Positions 56,971 through 64,000 of a DNA stretch of 64,000 bases are shown piece by piece. A program made the position numbers and the translations under genes. The notes beneath the pieces were generated by a model. That model saw only the letters and a program-made list of their open reading frames with translations. It was not told the DNA's origin and made no database searches. Every line of letters begins with the position of its first letter. Position 1 is the first letter of the stretch. The DNA comes from Planctomycetota bacterium (lineage in GTDB: Bacteria > Planctomycetota > Phycisphaerae > Phycisphaerales > UBA5793), in NCBI GenBank assembly GCA_013112555.1, contig JABFGK010000001.1:434001-498000 (forward strand), read 5' to 3'.

Positions 56971-59900
56971 ATGTGTTTGCGCCGAATCATCAGTCATGCA
57001 CTCCGACGCCGGCCGGTTGACGTCCCGTCTCGCGACGCTGTCACTCCGTCGATTGGGCTGGGCGGACGGCTGGCACTGCTCGTCGTCGCGTGGAGTGTGC
57101 TTTGTCAGCCCGGCCTTGCCCCTGCGATTGCTTTTTCGTGGCCCGGCCCTGAGGGTGACTCTCCGGCTCCTGCCAAGTCGGTTCAGGACGGCTTTGCCTA
57201 CAGCCGGCTCGAGCGTGTCGTGGCCTCGTTTGATTTCGATGAGCCGGACAACCCGTTTCCGGTGCCGGACCGCTGGGTGAGAATCAATGAGCACGGGTAC
57301 CCGAAGTGGAACTATGGACTCTGTGAGTTTGATCCTCCGGAGCCGGTAGCAGGGGGGGGAATTGACCGCTCGTATCGGCTCGCGATCAGCGGCGGGAGTT
57401 CGGGGATCCGACTCGTACAGGGTGTTGTTGCGGCTATCCCGATGACGGACTACAGCCTCCGCGCCCAGGTTCGGACTGAGGATCTTGTCCATGCTCGAGC
57501 CATGATCCGTGCCTGCTTTGTTGATGAGAAGGGCCGGCCGATCGACGCGAGTCGGGCTTCGACTCTGCCGGCAGCGTCAGAGGGCGTGTGGTCGGAGGTA
57601 CGCCTCACGTTGAGCGGCCGATTCGAGAACGCCGCCTGGATTCAGGTGGACCTGCTCTTGATTCAGCCGGAGCAGTGGCAGGACCCGGAGCGTTTTGCCC
57701 AGGAAGTCCGGCACGAGGATGTTGCCGGTCGTGCCTGGTTCAATGACGTTGTCATTACACGATTGCCACGAATCGAACTGGCGGCCTCGGATTCGAATAT
57801 CGTGGCAGCCTCTGACCCGGTTGAACTGACGATTCTTGTGCAGGATGCGAGTGCCGCGTCACTGACCGGGCGTCTGATGGTGCTGGACCAGACCGGCACG
57901 CTCGTCGAGGAAGCGACGTTGACGGATATCGAGACTGACAAGCGGATCCTCTGGTCGCCGGCCGTGAGCCGATTCGGCTGGTATCGGGTGATCCTGGAGG
58001 TGTGGGAATCAGAGACGCTGGCAGGCCGATCGTATGTTGACTTCGCGTATGTGCCGCAGCGGGGTGCCAATGTTGCGGTCGGGTCGAATCGATTCGGCGT
58101 GGTCGCAGATAACGATCCGGAGTTGTCGTGGATCGGCTCGGTGGATCTCCTGCACGATTTGGGTGCCCGCTCGATCGTCGTTCCCGTGTACGGCATGTCC
58201 CTGCAGGCCGATCATATGAAGGCTCATCGAGCACGACTCGAGCCGGCAGTTGATCGTCTGCTTCGGCTCGGTCATGAGCTCACGTTCAACCTGACTGCGT
58301 TCCCGACTCAGGTGGCCGACCAACTGTCCTCGAAGGGGTTGTCGTCACTGAACGTGTTTGAAGTGCTTTCCGCCGGCGACGGTGATGCGTGGTCATTTCT
58401 TGATCCGCTTCTGATCGGTTTTGGTCAGCGTGTGCCCGGTTGGCTAATCGGTTCGTCTGTAAACTCGACGTCTTATCTGCTGCCGGATGTGCCGGATCGG
58501 CTTGACGCTTTTGAATCGCGAATCTCTGAAGTGGTGCCTGATCCACGGGTATTCATTCCCTGGCCGTCGGACTATCAGTTGCCCGGTGTACCGTCGTCGG
58601 GCAATCGTCTCAGCAACACAGACGCGTTGTCCAATCCCATACCTTCATCGGTATGCGGGTATCAGCTGATCATCCCGGATGCGTTTGATGCTTCAGCATC
58701 GGCAGACCTGGTGGGGACGGTTCTTGACAGGCCGACTGACATTCAGGTATTGATCGACTCGGCAGATGTGCGGCTTTATGGGTGGGCGTGGGCTGCCGCG
58801 GACTTAACGCGCAAGGCCTGCCTGATCTGGGAGCGTCTGGGGGCGTCATATGGGCCTGACCCGATTTCCGGCTCATCTGAGACCATCGCCTCGTCGCCGA
58901 AGGCGAATGTGACGTTGGCTGTGCGCCAGCCGTGGGTGCAGATCGGGTTGCAACGTACACAGGCGGTACCGACGCCGGCCTATCCGGTGTGGCGAAACAT
59001 CATTCAGCATCTTTCAGGTCGTCGCCCGGTCGGCCGACTTGATCTGGGGGATGGCGTGATTGCAGTGATCTATGAGGATCGCGATGAGCCTTCACAGGGT
59101 ACGATCTGCTTGTGGAACGAATCGGATCGAGCCGATGCCGTTGAGGCCCGGATGTTTCTTGGCACCGGCCGTGTGCAGTCCTGCGATCTTGTTGGAAACA
59201 CCGAGGACCTGCCGTTGATTGATGGTGAGCACCGGGTGACGATCGGCCGCACGCCGATGTTTATTGACGGGGCTGACATTCAGCTGGCCATGTTTCGAGC
59301 CGGCTTTCGCGTGACACCGAGTTTTGTTGATACCGGGACCCAGGTGCATGATCACATCATTCACCTGTCGAATCCCTGGCAGACGACTTTGGCCGGGCAG
59401 TTGCGTATTGATGAGCCTGAATCATGGAAGTACAAGCAGCGGGTGCTGTCGTTTTCCGTGCCGGCCGGTCAAACGGTCGACATTCCATTCAGTTTTGCAA
59501 CCCCGATCTTTGAACTGGCCGGGACCAAGGAACTCGTGGTCGAGGCGACGGTGTCCAGCTCCGGGCTGGAAGGCGTACCCAGTCTTCGTCTGGCAGCACC
59601 GATTGAGGTCGGGTATCGACGGATCATCCTGCAGGCAGCGCACCACTATGCGACGGCCCCCGATGGGACTGAGTTCCTGATCGTGACGGAGGAGATTACC
59701 AACGACTCTGATGAGCCGGTCTGGCTGGAGGCGTTTGCGTTGGCCAAGGGGCACCCGTATCAACGTGCCGATATCGGCAACCTGCAGCCCGGGCATCGTG
59801 CGACTCGTATGTTCCGTTTTCAGATCAGCCGGCCGGAGAGTCAGCGGTCAGGTCGACCGTCCGCATCGGAGCAGGAACCGCTGACACAGGTCCGCGTCGG

Positions 59901-59994
59901 GCTGCGCGAACTGAACGGCCCTGGGCGGGTCAATCAGATTGTCGAGGTGGCACCGAGTCGGTATGCCTCCGCAGCGGCCGGCGACAATCCCTAG
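56971..59994 (+). CDS. Large exported multi-domain protein of unknown function
   Basis: A 1007-residue protein with a signal-like segment (LALLVVAWSVLCQPGLAPAI, residues about 34-53). Residues about 75-275 look like a carbohydrate-binding-type jelly roll (RVVASFDFDEPDNPFPVPDR, YRLAISGGSSGIRLVQGVVA, RAWFNDVVITRLPRIEL). Then an Ig-like region (LTILVQDASAASLTGRLMVL), a part with alternating helices and strands (DNDPELSWIGSVDLLHDLGA, SIVVPVYGMS, WSFLDPLLIGFGQRVPGWLI) that may be a TIM barrel like glycoside hydrolases, and C-terminal Ig-like regions. No catalytic pair is clear. Low helical N-terminus; no ribosome-binding site obvious, so the start is tentative. Confidence 0.78.
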   Translation: MCLRRIISHALRRRPVDVPSRDAVTPSIGLGGRLALLVVAWSVLCQPGLAPAIAFSWPGPEGDSPAPAKSVQDGFAYSRLERVVASFDFDEPDNPFPVPDRWVRINEHGYPKWNYGLCEFDPPEPVAGGGIDRSYRLAISGGSSGIRLVQGVVAAIPMTDYSLRAQVRTEDLVHARAMIRACFVDEKGRPIDASRASTLPAASEGVWSEVRLTLSGRFENAAWIQVDLLLIQPEQWQDPERFAQEVRHEDVAGRAWFNDVVITRLPRIELAASDSNIVAASDPVELTILVQDASAASLTGRLMVLDQTGTLVEEATLTDIETDKRILWSPAVSRFGWYRVILEVWESETLAGRSYVDFAYVPQRGANVAVGSNRFGVVADNDPELSWIGSVDLLHDLGARSIVVPVYGMSLQADHMKAHRARLEPAVDRLLRLGHELTFNLTAFPTQVADQLSSKGLSSLNVFEVLSAGDGDAWSFLDPLLIGFGQRVPGWLIGSSVNSTSYLLPDVPDRLDAFESRISEVVPDPRVFIPWPSDYQLPGVPSSGNRLSNTDALSNPIPSSVCGYQLIIPDAFDASASADLVGTVLDRPTDIQVLIDSADVRLYGWAWAAADLTRKACLIWERLGASYGPDPISGSSETIASSPKANVTLAVRQPWVQIGLQRTQAVPTPAYPVWRNIIQHLSGRRPVGRLDLGDGVIAVIYEDRDEPSQGTICLWNESDRADAVEARMFLGTGRVQSCDLVGNTEDLPLIDGEHRVTIGRTPMFIDGADIQLAMFRAGFRVTPSFVDTGTQVHDHIIHLSNPWQTTLAGQLRIDEPESWKYKQRVLSFSVPAGQTVDIPFSFATPIFELAGTKELVVEATVSSSGLEGVPSLRLAAPIEVGYRRIILQAAHHYATAPDGTEFLIVTEEITNDSDEPVWLEAFALAKGHPYQRADIGNLQPGHRATRMFRFQISRPESQRSGRPSASEQEPLTQVRVGLRELNGPGRVNQIVEVAPSRYASAAAGDNP

Positions 59995-60016
59995 CGGCAC
60001 GGTCGGCTGCCAGTGT

Positions 60017-60922
60017 CTAGATCACCCCGGCATCCTTCATGTGGACTGTCAGTTCCTTCATATGTGTTCTGATGCCGTCGTGCCCTCTGTCCAGCGAAAC
60101 GCCAAGGCCTGCGGCCGCGTCCTTGCTGAATTGGTTGGCAGATGAGGCCGGGCTGCTCAGGTCGACGGCTGCCTCGACTCCCAGGATTTCGGATGCCATC
60201 ACAGCCAGATCAGCCCACCGGGCATAGCAGTCGGCCAAGTTGTAGGCCTGGGCTGACGTCGCCTCATTCCCGACACAGCCGACGATCGCTGCAGCCACGT
60301 CTTCGACGTGGACGAATTTGCCGCCGCCCTGTTTCACAAACCGGTCTCCGGCTGCAATCTGCTGGATAATCGGGTAGCCGATTGAGCGGCCGAGATTTGG
60401 ATCGATGCCATAGACGGCACATGGCCTGAGTGCCGATGTAGATTGGCCATTGCCGTAGTGAGCGGCCCACAGATGTGCCTCGACGGCGGCCTTGTAGGCA
60501 CCGTACAGGCTCGAAGGGCGCAGTGGATGGTCTTCATCAATCAGGCCCTGCCAGCGCGGTCGCATGTCATGGTGTACGCCGACGGTGCTGACAAAGATGA
60601 ACTGGCGCGGGGCTGCAGCATGAAGCAGGCGGATTGACGTACGCAGATTAGTGTCCAGGTGCCTGGCCAGATCCGGTTGGTCAGAACGGAGTGGCTCCCA
60701 ATCCACGGAGTTGTGAATGATGCACTCGGCTTCATCAAGCAGATTCGGCCAGCAGGCAGTATCACACTGATCCCCGACAACGATTCGGTCCACGAACGGT
60801 TCGATGTGGTCGGTGCGGCTCGTGGCCCGGACCAGGGCTGTGACGGTGTGCCCGTTTTCATGCAGGCATCGCGCGGTGACGCTGCCAATGAAACCTGATG
60901 CTCCGGTCAAGGCGACTCGCAT
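60017..60922 (-). CDS. NAD(P)-dependent epimerase/dehydratase (extended SDR)
   Basis: A 301-residue extended short-chain dehydrogenase. The nucleotide-binding motif MRVALTGASGFIGSVTARC starts the protein; the catalytic YxxxK is Y140-K144 in SSLYGAYKAAVEAH with Ser in FVSTVGVHH. The DXD/acidic residue typical of NAD is not clearly seen (VRATSRTD, Arg in its place suggests NADP). The start at 60922 has GGAG 9 bases upstream. It could act on sugar nucleotides or small alcohols such as dihydroflavonol-type substrates. It is followed, on the same strand upstream, by an AI-2E family transporter gene with 76 bp between. Confidence 0.85.
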   Translation of the reverse strand: MRVALTGASGFIGSVTARCLHENGHTVTALVRATSRTDHIEPFVDRIVVGDQCDTACWPNLLDEAECIIHNSVDWEPLRSDQPDLARHLDTNLRTSIRLLHAAAPRQFIFVSTVGVHHDMRPRWQGLIDEDHPLRPSSLYGAYKAAVEAHLWAAHYGNGQSTSALRPCAVYGIDPNLGRSIGYPIIQQIAAGDRFVKQGGGKFVHVEDVAAAIVGCVGNEATSAQAYNLADCYARWADLAVMASEILGVEAAVDLSSPASSANQFSKDAAAGLGVSLDRGHDGIRTHMKELTVHMKDAGVI

Positions 60923-60998
60923 GGGAAACAACTCCGAGGGGGGGTGGGGATACCTGTGTACGAGATCATGACGAATGGACAATGGTGGGGCAGGGGCT

Positions 60999-62267
60999 TC
61001 AAGTACGACTGATCGGCAGGATGTCTTCAGCCTTGCCCTGCACCCATTCCTTGATTCGAGGGACCATGATCTCGATGGCGAGGATTTTCAAGCAGGCTGC
61101 AATCGGGATGGCCAGCAGCATTCCGTACATCCCCATGACGATGCCGCCGGCCAGCACGGCCACGAAAATCGAGACCGGGCCGAGGTTGGTGGCCTTGCCG
61201 GCAATCATGGGGGTCAGGAGATAGGCCTCGACCAGTTGGACGATGGTGAACACAAGCACCGGCCAGATGATGATCCCCCACCAGGCCATCTGTTGTGCCT
61301 CCGGCAGGTCGGACTGGCCGAGCCAGAGGAGGATGACTGCCACCGGAATCCCCAAGCCGCCGAGGTAGGGGACAATGCAGAGCACACCGGTGAGCATGCC
61401 GATGAGCAGCCAGTAGGGGACGCCGCAAAAGGCCCAGCCCACGCTGAGCATGACGCCCATGATAATGCTGATCACCACACGGCCTCGGACGAAGCCACTG
61501 ACGGCCAGATCCATTTTTCTGGTCAACTCATAAGCCCGTGGGAGATGCTCCTCGGGAAACAGTTCACTGATGTAGTCCTGGAGCCTGCCCCACCCGGTCG
61601 AGAAGAAGAAGAAGTAGAACATGACGAGGAAGATCGCAAAAGCGGTGTACACGACGGAACCGATCACGTCTGCGATCAGGCCGAGTGCATCGCCGGCTGT
61701 CTGGACGGATGCCTTGACCAGCGTGCCCAGATTCGTATCGAGCCAGGTACTGACCGTTGTGCGGAGTTGCTCCGGGTCTTCGGTGAGCGTGGCGCGCTGA
61801 TCCTCCGGAATGTGATCGAGCGCAAACTGGTACAGGCTGGCGATATGATCCGGCAACTGCTTGAGCAACTGCACGCCCTGGGCGAAGAGCAGGGGGACTA
61901 ATGCGAGGAAGAGGATGAACGCGAGACAGATAACGCACAGCATCCCACCGACGACGACCGGCCTGTTTGCCTTGAACCGGTCGCAGAGTTTGACGACCAA
62001 CGGTTCGAGCAGGTAGGCCAGTGTCAGCGCGATGAGGAGTGGGACCGTGACCGATTGCAGCCAGTATCCGAGCCAGATGATGAAGATGATGCCGGCAATG
62101 ATGGCTGTATCACGAATCGCCTGGAACTGCCACAGGTGCAGGTCGTGGAGCTGATCCACGCGTCCAGTATCGGGCGAATCAGTGTCAGACACCCTGGTGC
62201 TCGATGTCTCAGGGGCTGCTGCTTGCTTCTCAGGCGGGTCAGATTTGGCCTTCTTGCGCTTGCCCAT
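60999..62267 (-). CDS. AI-2E transporter family (PerM/YdiK) membrane protein
   Basis: The 422-residue protein matches the AI-2E/UPF0118 family. After a charged N-terminus of about 50 residues there are helices IIAGIIFIIWLGYWLQSVTV, LLIALTLAYLLEPLVVKLCD and VVGGMLCVICLAFILFLALV, then a soluble stretch with VSTWLDTNLGTLVKASVQTA and several C-terminal helices (VVISIIMGVMLSVGWAFCGV, LLIGMLTGVLCIVPYLGGLG, YLLTPMIAGKATNLGPVSIF). Members export or transport small molecules; direct transport of AI-2 is shown only for some. The substrate here is unknown. Confidence 0.9.
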   Translation of the reverse strand: MGKRKKAKSDPPEKQAAAPETSSTRVSDTDSPDTGRVDQLHDLHLWQFQAIRDTAIIAGIIFIIWLGYWLQSVTVPLLIALTLAYLLEPLVVKLCDRFKANRPVVVGGMLCVICLAFILFLALVPLLFAQGVQLLKQLPDHIASLYQFALDHIPEDQRATLTEDPEQLRTTVSTWLDTNLGTLVKASVQTAGDALGLIADVIGSVVYTAFAIFLVMFYFFFFSTGWGRLQDYISELFPEEHLPRAYELTRKMDLAVSGFVRGRVVISIIMGVMLSVGWAFCGVPYWLLIGMLTGVLCIVPYLGGLGIPVAVILLWLGQSDLPEAQQMAWWGIIIWPVLVFTIVQLVEAYLLTPMIAGKATNLGPVSIFVAVLAGGIVMGMYGMLLAIPIAACLKILAIEIMVPRIKEWVQGKAEDILPISRT

Positions 62268-62361
62268 GATGGCATAAGGCTAGCAGTGCGTGAGTGCACG
62301 GCAAGACAAATCGGCTGTCACCGCGTTTTTCGAGTTTGCGATTGTGGGGGCCGGGGAGGGA

Positions 62362-62814
62362 CTAGTTATGCCCGAGCGACTCGATAACCCGCTGGTTGCT
62401 GAACGCATCTTCGAAACTGTAGACGGAATAGAAGTCATCGAGGCAGTCTCGGTCGGTGCGCGACATGGCCCCAATGTCAATGAGGGCAAACACAATGCGC
62501 CCGAAGTCGTCTGTTCGCTCAATGCGCCAGTGGTTGAGCACGCTGCGAGCCATCAGGCCGTATCGCTTGATGGCATAATCGCGGAGTCCTTCGCATAACT
62601 GCTGGCCAGACACGTGGCGGTCCTCGTGTTCACTCTTGGAGGGGTCGCCGTGGACGTGGCGCGTGGTGAACGCCAGGCCTTCCTGCACGAATGCAAAGGC
62701 CTGTTTTGGATACGGTGCCATGGCACGGAGGTGCTCCCAGTCGATGGTGGGAGTCTCCTGATTGCTGTCGCCATGTTGGCTCTGGCTACTACTGCTGCCC
62801 TTGTGCGTGGACAT
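62362..62814 (-). CDS. Minf_1886-family conserved protein
   Basis: A 150-residue soluble protein. The sequence has YPKQAFAFVQEGLAFTTRHV, HEDRHVSGQQLCEGLRDYAI, YGLMARSVLNHWRIERTDDF and GRIVFALIDIGAMSRTDRDC followed by DDFYSVYSFEDAF, which is the full pattern of the Minf_1886 (TIGR04138, Planctomycetes/Verrucomicrobia) family. Function unknown. AAGGAG lies 10 bases before the ATG at 62814. The first 20 residues are Ser/Gln-rich and not conserved-looking. Confidence 0.85.
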   Translation of the reverse strand: MSTHKGSSSSQSQHGDSNQETPTIDWEHLRAMAPYPKQAFAFVQEGLAFTTRHVHGDPSKSEHEDRHVSGQQLCEGLRDYAIKRYGLMARSVLNHWRIERTDDFGRIVFALIDIGAMSRTDRDCLDDFYSVYSFEDAFSNQRVIESLGHN

Positions 62815-62902
62815 CCGGTCGTATCTCCTTGCCCTCCAGGAACTTGGCCGGCTTCTGCGTGATCACCCCGGCCTCGTATGCAGGTACATCATACGCAGGC
62901 AT
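62789..62902 (-). CDS. Possible 37-residue peptide overlapping the Minf_1886 gene
   Basis: An open frame that begins with ATG at 62902 encodes a peptide beginning MPAYDVPAYEAGVITQKPAK and ending VHAQGQQ. It ends 26 bp inside the Minf_1886 gene and covers its ribosome-binding site, so it would be translationally coupled. The composition looks protein-like, but there is no ribosome-binding site of its own. It may be chance. Confidence 0.25.
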   Translation of the reverse strand: MPAYDVPAYEAGVITQKPAKFLEGKEIRPDVHAQGQQ

Positions 62903-63300
62903 CGACACTCAGCACATTCGCACGAGTCTCGAAACAGTCTGGCCGTACTCCATTCATCATCGACCAGGAGCCTCCTTCTTCTTGCAGGCTCGTGTTTCAA
63001 TACGGGCCAGGCCAACTTCGTGTTGCCGGCACCAAGTCCGATCGCCGCGTTTGGTGGAAATTCAGGGTGATGACTGCTGCTTTAAGCGGCTGTTGAACGT
63101 CCGAGAACTCTGAATCCCGGGCTCGCAGCGGAACAGATTAGCAGATGTGCCTATCTTCTTATCCCGGAATACCTTTGTTTTTCAATGTGCGTACCGGCTC
63201 TGTATGGCGTTACTGTCGGAAAAGCCGTTGCGAGACGACTCAACTCAGTTCGTCTCCGGACACGAGGTGTCCCGGCCGGCCAGCGTCGAAAGGTGTGACT
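62815..63300. other. Intergenic region, no clear gene
   Basis: 486 bp between the Minf_1886 gene and the yccF-like gene (divergent). Apart from the possible 37-residue peptide nothing coding is seen. Hydrophobic reading frames on the plus strand are antisense and of unusual composition. No strong hairpin noticed. Confidence 0.5.
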
Positions 63301-63753
63301 ATGCGGTTTGCGATCAATCTATTGTGGGTGGTATTCGGGGGCGGTCTCATTGTGACGATTGAATGGCTGCTCATCGGTGCGCTGTTATGCCTGACCCTGA
63401 TCGGGATCCCGTTCGGCATTGCGTGCTTTCACATTGCCGGCTTGACAATCTGGCCGCTTGGCCGGGAGGCGATTCGTGCCGACATGATCGGGCAGAAGGC
63501 GGGGCCGGGTGCGGGGTGTGCAAATGTGATCTGGTTCCCTGCGGGGCTCCTGCTGGCCCTGATCCACGCGGTCTTTGGGTTTTTGCTGTGCGTGACGATC
63601 ATCGGGATCCCGTTTGGCATCATCCATTTCAAACTGGCTGAGCATGCGCTCGCGCCGCTGGGCAAGCGCATCGTCAGCACGGAAATGGCCCAGGCGGCTC
63701 GGGCTCGGGCGCTGGAGAAGAGACTGTCGGGCGCGCTGGGTGACCCGGGGTAG
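63301..63753 (+). CDS. yccF: YccF family inner membrane protein
   Basis: The 150-residue protein has the two-fold YccF/DUF307 repeat: LIGIPFGIACFHIAGLTIWP in the first half and IIGIPFGIIHFKLAEHALAP in the second, each before a (P)LG motif, with helices VVFGGGLIVTIEWLLIGALL and VIWFPAGLLLALIHAVFGFL. The family is an integral membrane protein of unknown function. The start MRFAINLL at 63301 is preceded by AAAGGT; the open frame extends upstream to 63145 but that part lacks family character. Confidence 0.88.
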   Translation: MRFAINLLWVVFGGGLIVTIEWLLIGALLCLTLIGIPFGIACFHIAGLTIWPLGREAIRADMIGQKAGPGAGCANVIWFPAGLLLALIHAVFGFLLCVTIIGIPFGIIHFKLAEHALAPLGKRIVSTEMAQAARARALEKRLSGALGDPG

Positions 63754-63848
63754 TATGGCGAGACAGGGGGATGGTGCATATACGACAAACGCCCATCGCG
63801 GTGAGGAAGGGCGTGGGCTCGTAACTGGAGTGTACTGATTGCAGAAAA

Positions 63849-63921
63849 AGCGGGCGAACGGACTCGAACCGTCAACATTCAGCTTGGAAGGCTGACGCTC
63901 TACCAATTGAGCTACGCCCGC
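63849..63921 (-). tRNA. tRNA-Gly (anticodon TCC)
   Basis: Cloverleaf of 73 bases on the minus strand. The acceptor stem is GCGGGCG/CGCCCGC with discriminator T; D arm TAGCTCAATTGGTAGAGC; anticodon arm TCAGC-CTTCCAA-GCTGA with anticodon TCC, reading GGA and GGG; T arm GACGGTTCGAGTCCGTT. CCA is not encoded. It is separated from yccF by about 95 bp. Confidence 0.95.
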
Positions 63922-63933
63922 TAAAGCGGTTTT

Positions 63934-63993
63934 GCACTACATTTTTCGCTGGACATGCACTACAATTTGCACGATCGCACTACATTTCCAGCG
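63934..63993. repeat. Iteron-like repeats GCACTACA(T/A)TT upstream of tRNA-Gly
   Basis: Three copies of GCACTACA(T/A)TT start at 63934, 63957 and 63977 (periods 23 and 20). Inverted 7-bp arms CGCTGGA (63947-63953) and TCCAGCG (63987-63993) frame two of them. They lie 12 bp upstream (minus strand) of the tRNA-Gly 5' end and run to the window edge. Confidence 0.6.
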
Positions 63994-64000
63994 GTCGGAT

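Noticed and set aside
63934..63993. CRISPR array
   Set aside because: The repeats are only 11 bp, three in number, with spacers of about 10 bp; no cas genes in the window.

Overview
The window looks like a chromosomal segment of a Planctomycetota bacterium, probably of the class Phycisphaerae. This is inferred from gene content: two pseudopilin-like proteins with the FTL(I/L)E leader, a dockerin-bearing exported protein, a HAF-repeat protein, ECF sigma factors coupled to a Ser/Thr kinase or to single-span membrane proteins, a zinc-ribbon membrane protein with the CxxCGYDLxGL motif, a Minf_1886-family protein and many dispersed stem-loop repeats. There is no rRNA, CRISPR array, transposase, integrase or phage gene.

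Layout. 1-7.4 kb is metabolic: the end of an FtsX-like permease, a zinc/manganese-binding lipoprotein, divergent adenine deaminase and dihydropyrimidinase, homogentisate dioxygenase and a CDP-alcohol phosphatidyltransferase. 7.5-10.7 kb is one large sugar kinase/nucleotidyltransferase fusion. 11.2-16.5 kb is a tight operon of pseudopilin, histidine kinase, an NtrC-like regulator with degenerate key motifs, and a secreted dockerin protein. 16.8-21.0 kb is a small surface-polymer cluster: ABC exporter with a degenerate ATPase, LicC-like nucleotidyltransferase and CDP-glycerol glycerophosphotransferase-like enzyme. 21.0-33.4 kb holds six secreted proteins that appear to share one C-terminal module, with an ECF sigma/membrane-protein pair between them. 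33.6-36.7 kb is a Ser/Thr kinase with its sigma factor. 36.7-37.9 kb is an island of perfect hairpins around a 58-residue membrane protein and tRNA-Arg.

38.1-46.1 kb has an orphan nuoH, a HEAT-like exported protein, a large Asp-box repeat protein and a third ECF operon. 46.2-54.7 kb has a metallophosphoesterase, a membrane-anchored HTH protein beside phosphatidylserine decarboxylase, a GspE/PilB ATPase, a cysteine desulfurase and an ArsS-like radical SAM protein. 54.6-55.9 kb is a zinc-ribbon membrane gene framed by 114/110-bp direct repeats that copy the 3' end of arsS. 56.1-64 kb has exported proteins, an epimerase, an AI-2E transporter family protein, a YccF protein and tRNA-Gly.

How it fits together. 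The main theme is the cell surface and secretion: pseudopilins and their ATPase, secreted repeat proteins with a common tail, a polyol-phosphate polymer pathway, and several signalling modules each encoded next to exported proteins. The strongest candidates for something undescribed are the shared C-terminal module (21-33.4 kb), the repeat-framed gene after arsS, and the hairpin island at 36.7-37.9 kb. All family calls were made by eye from motifs, without database searches.
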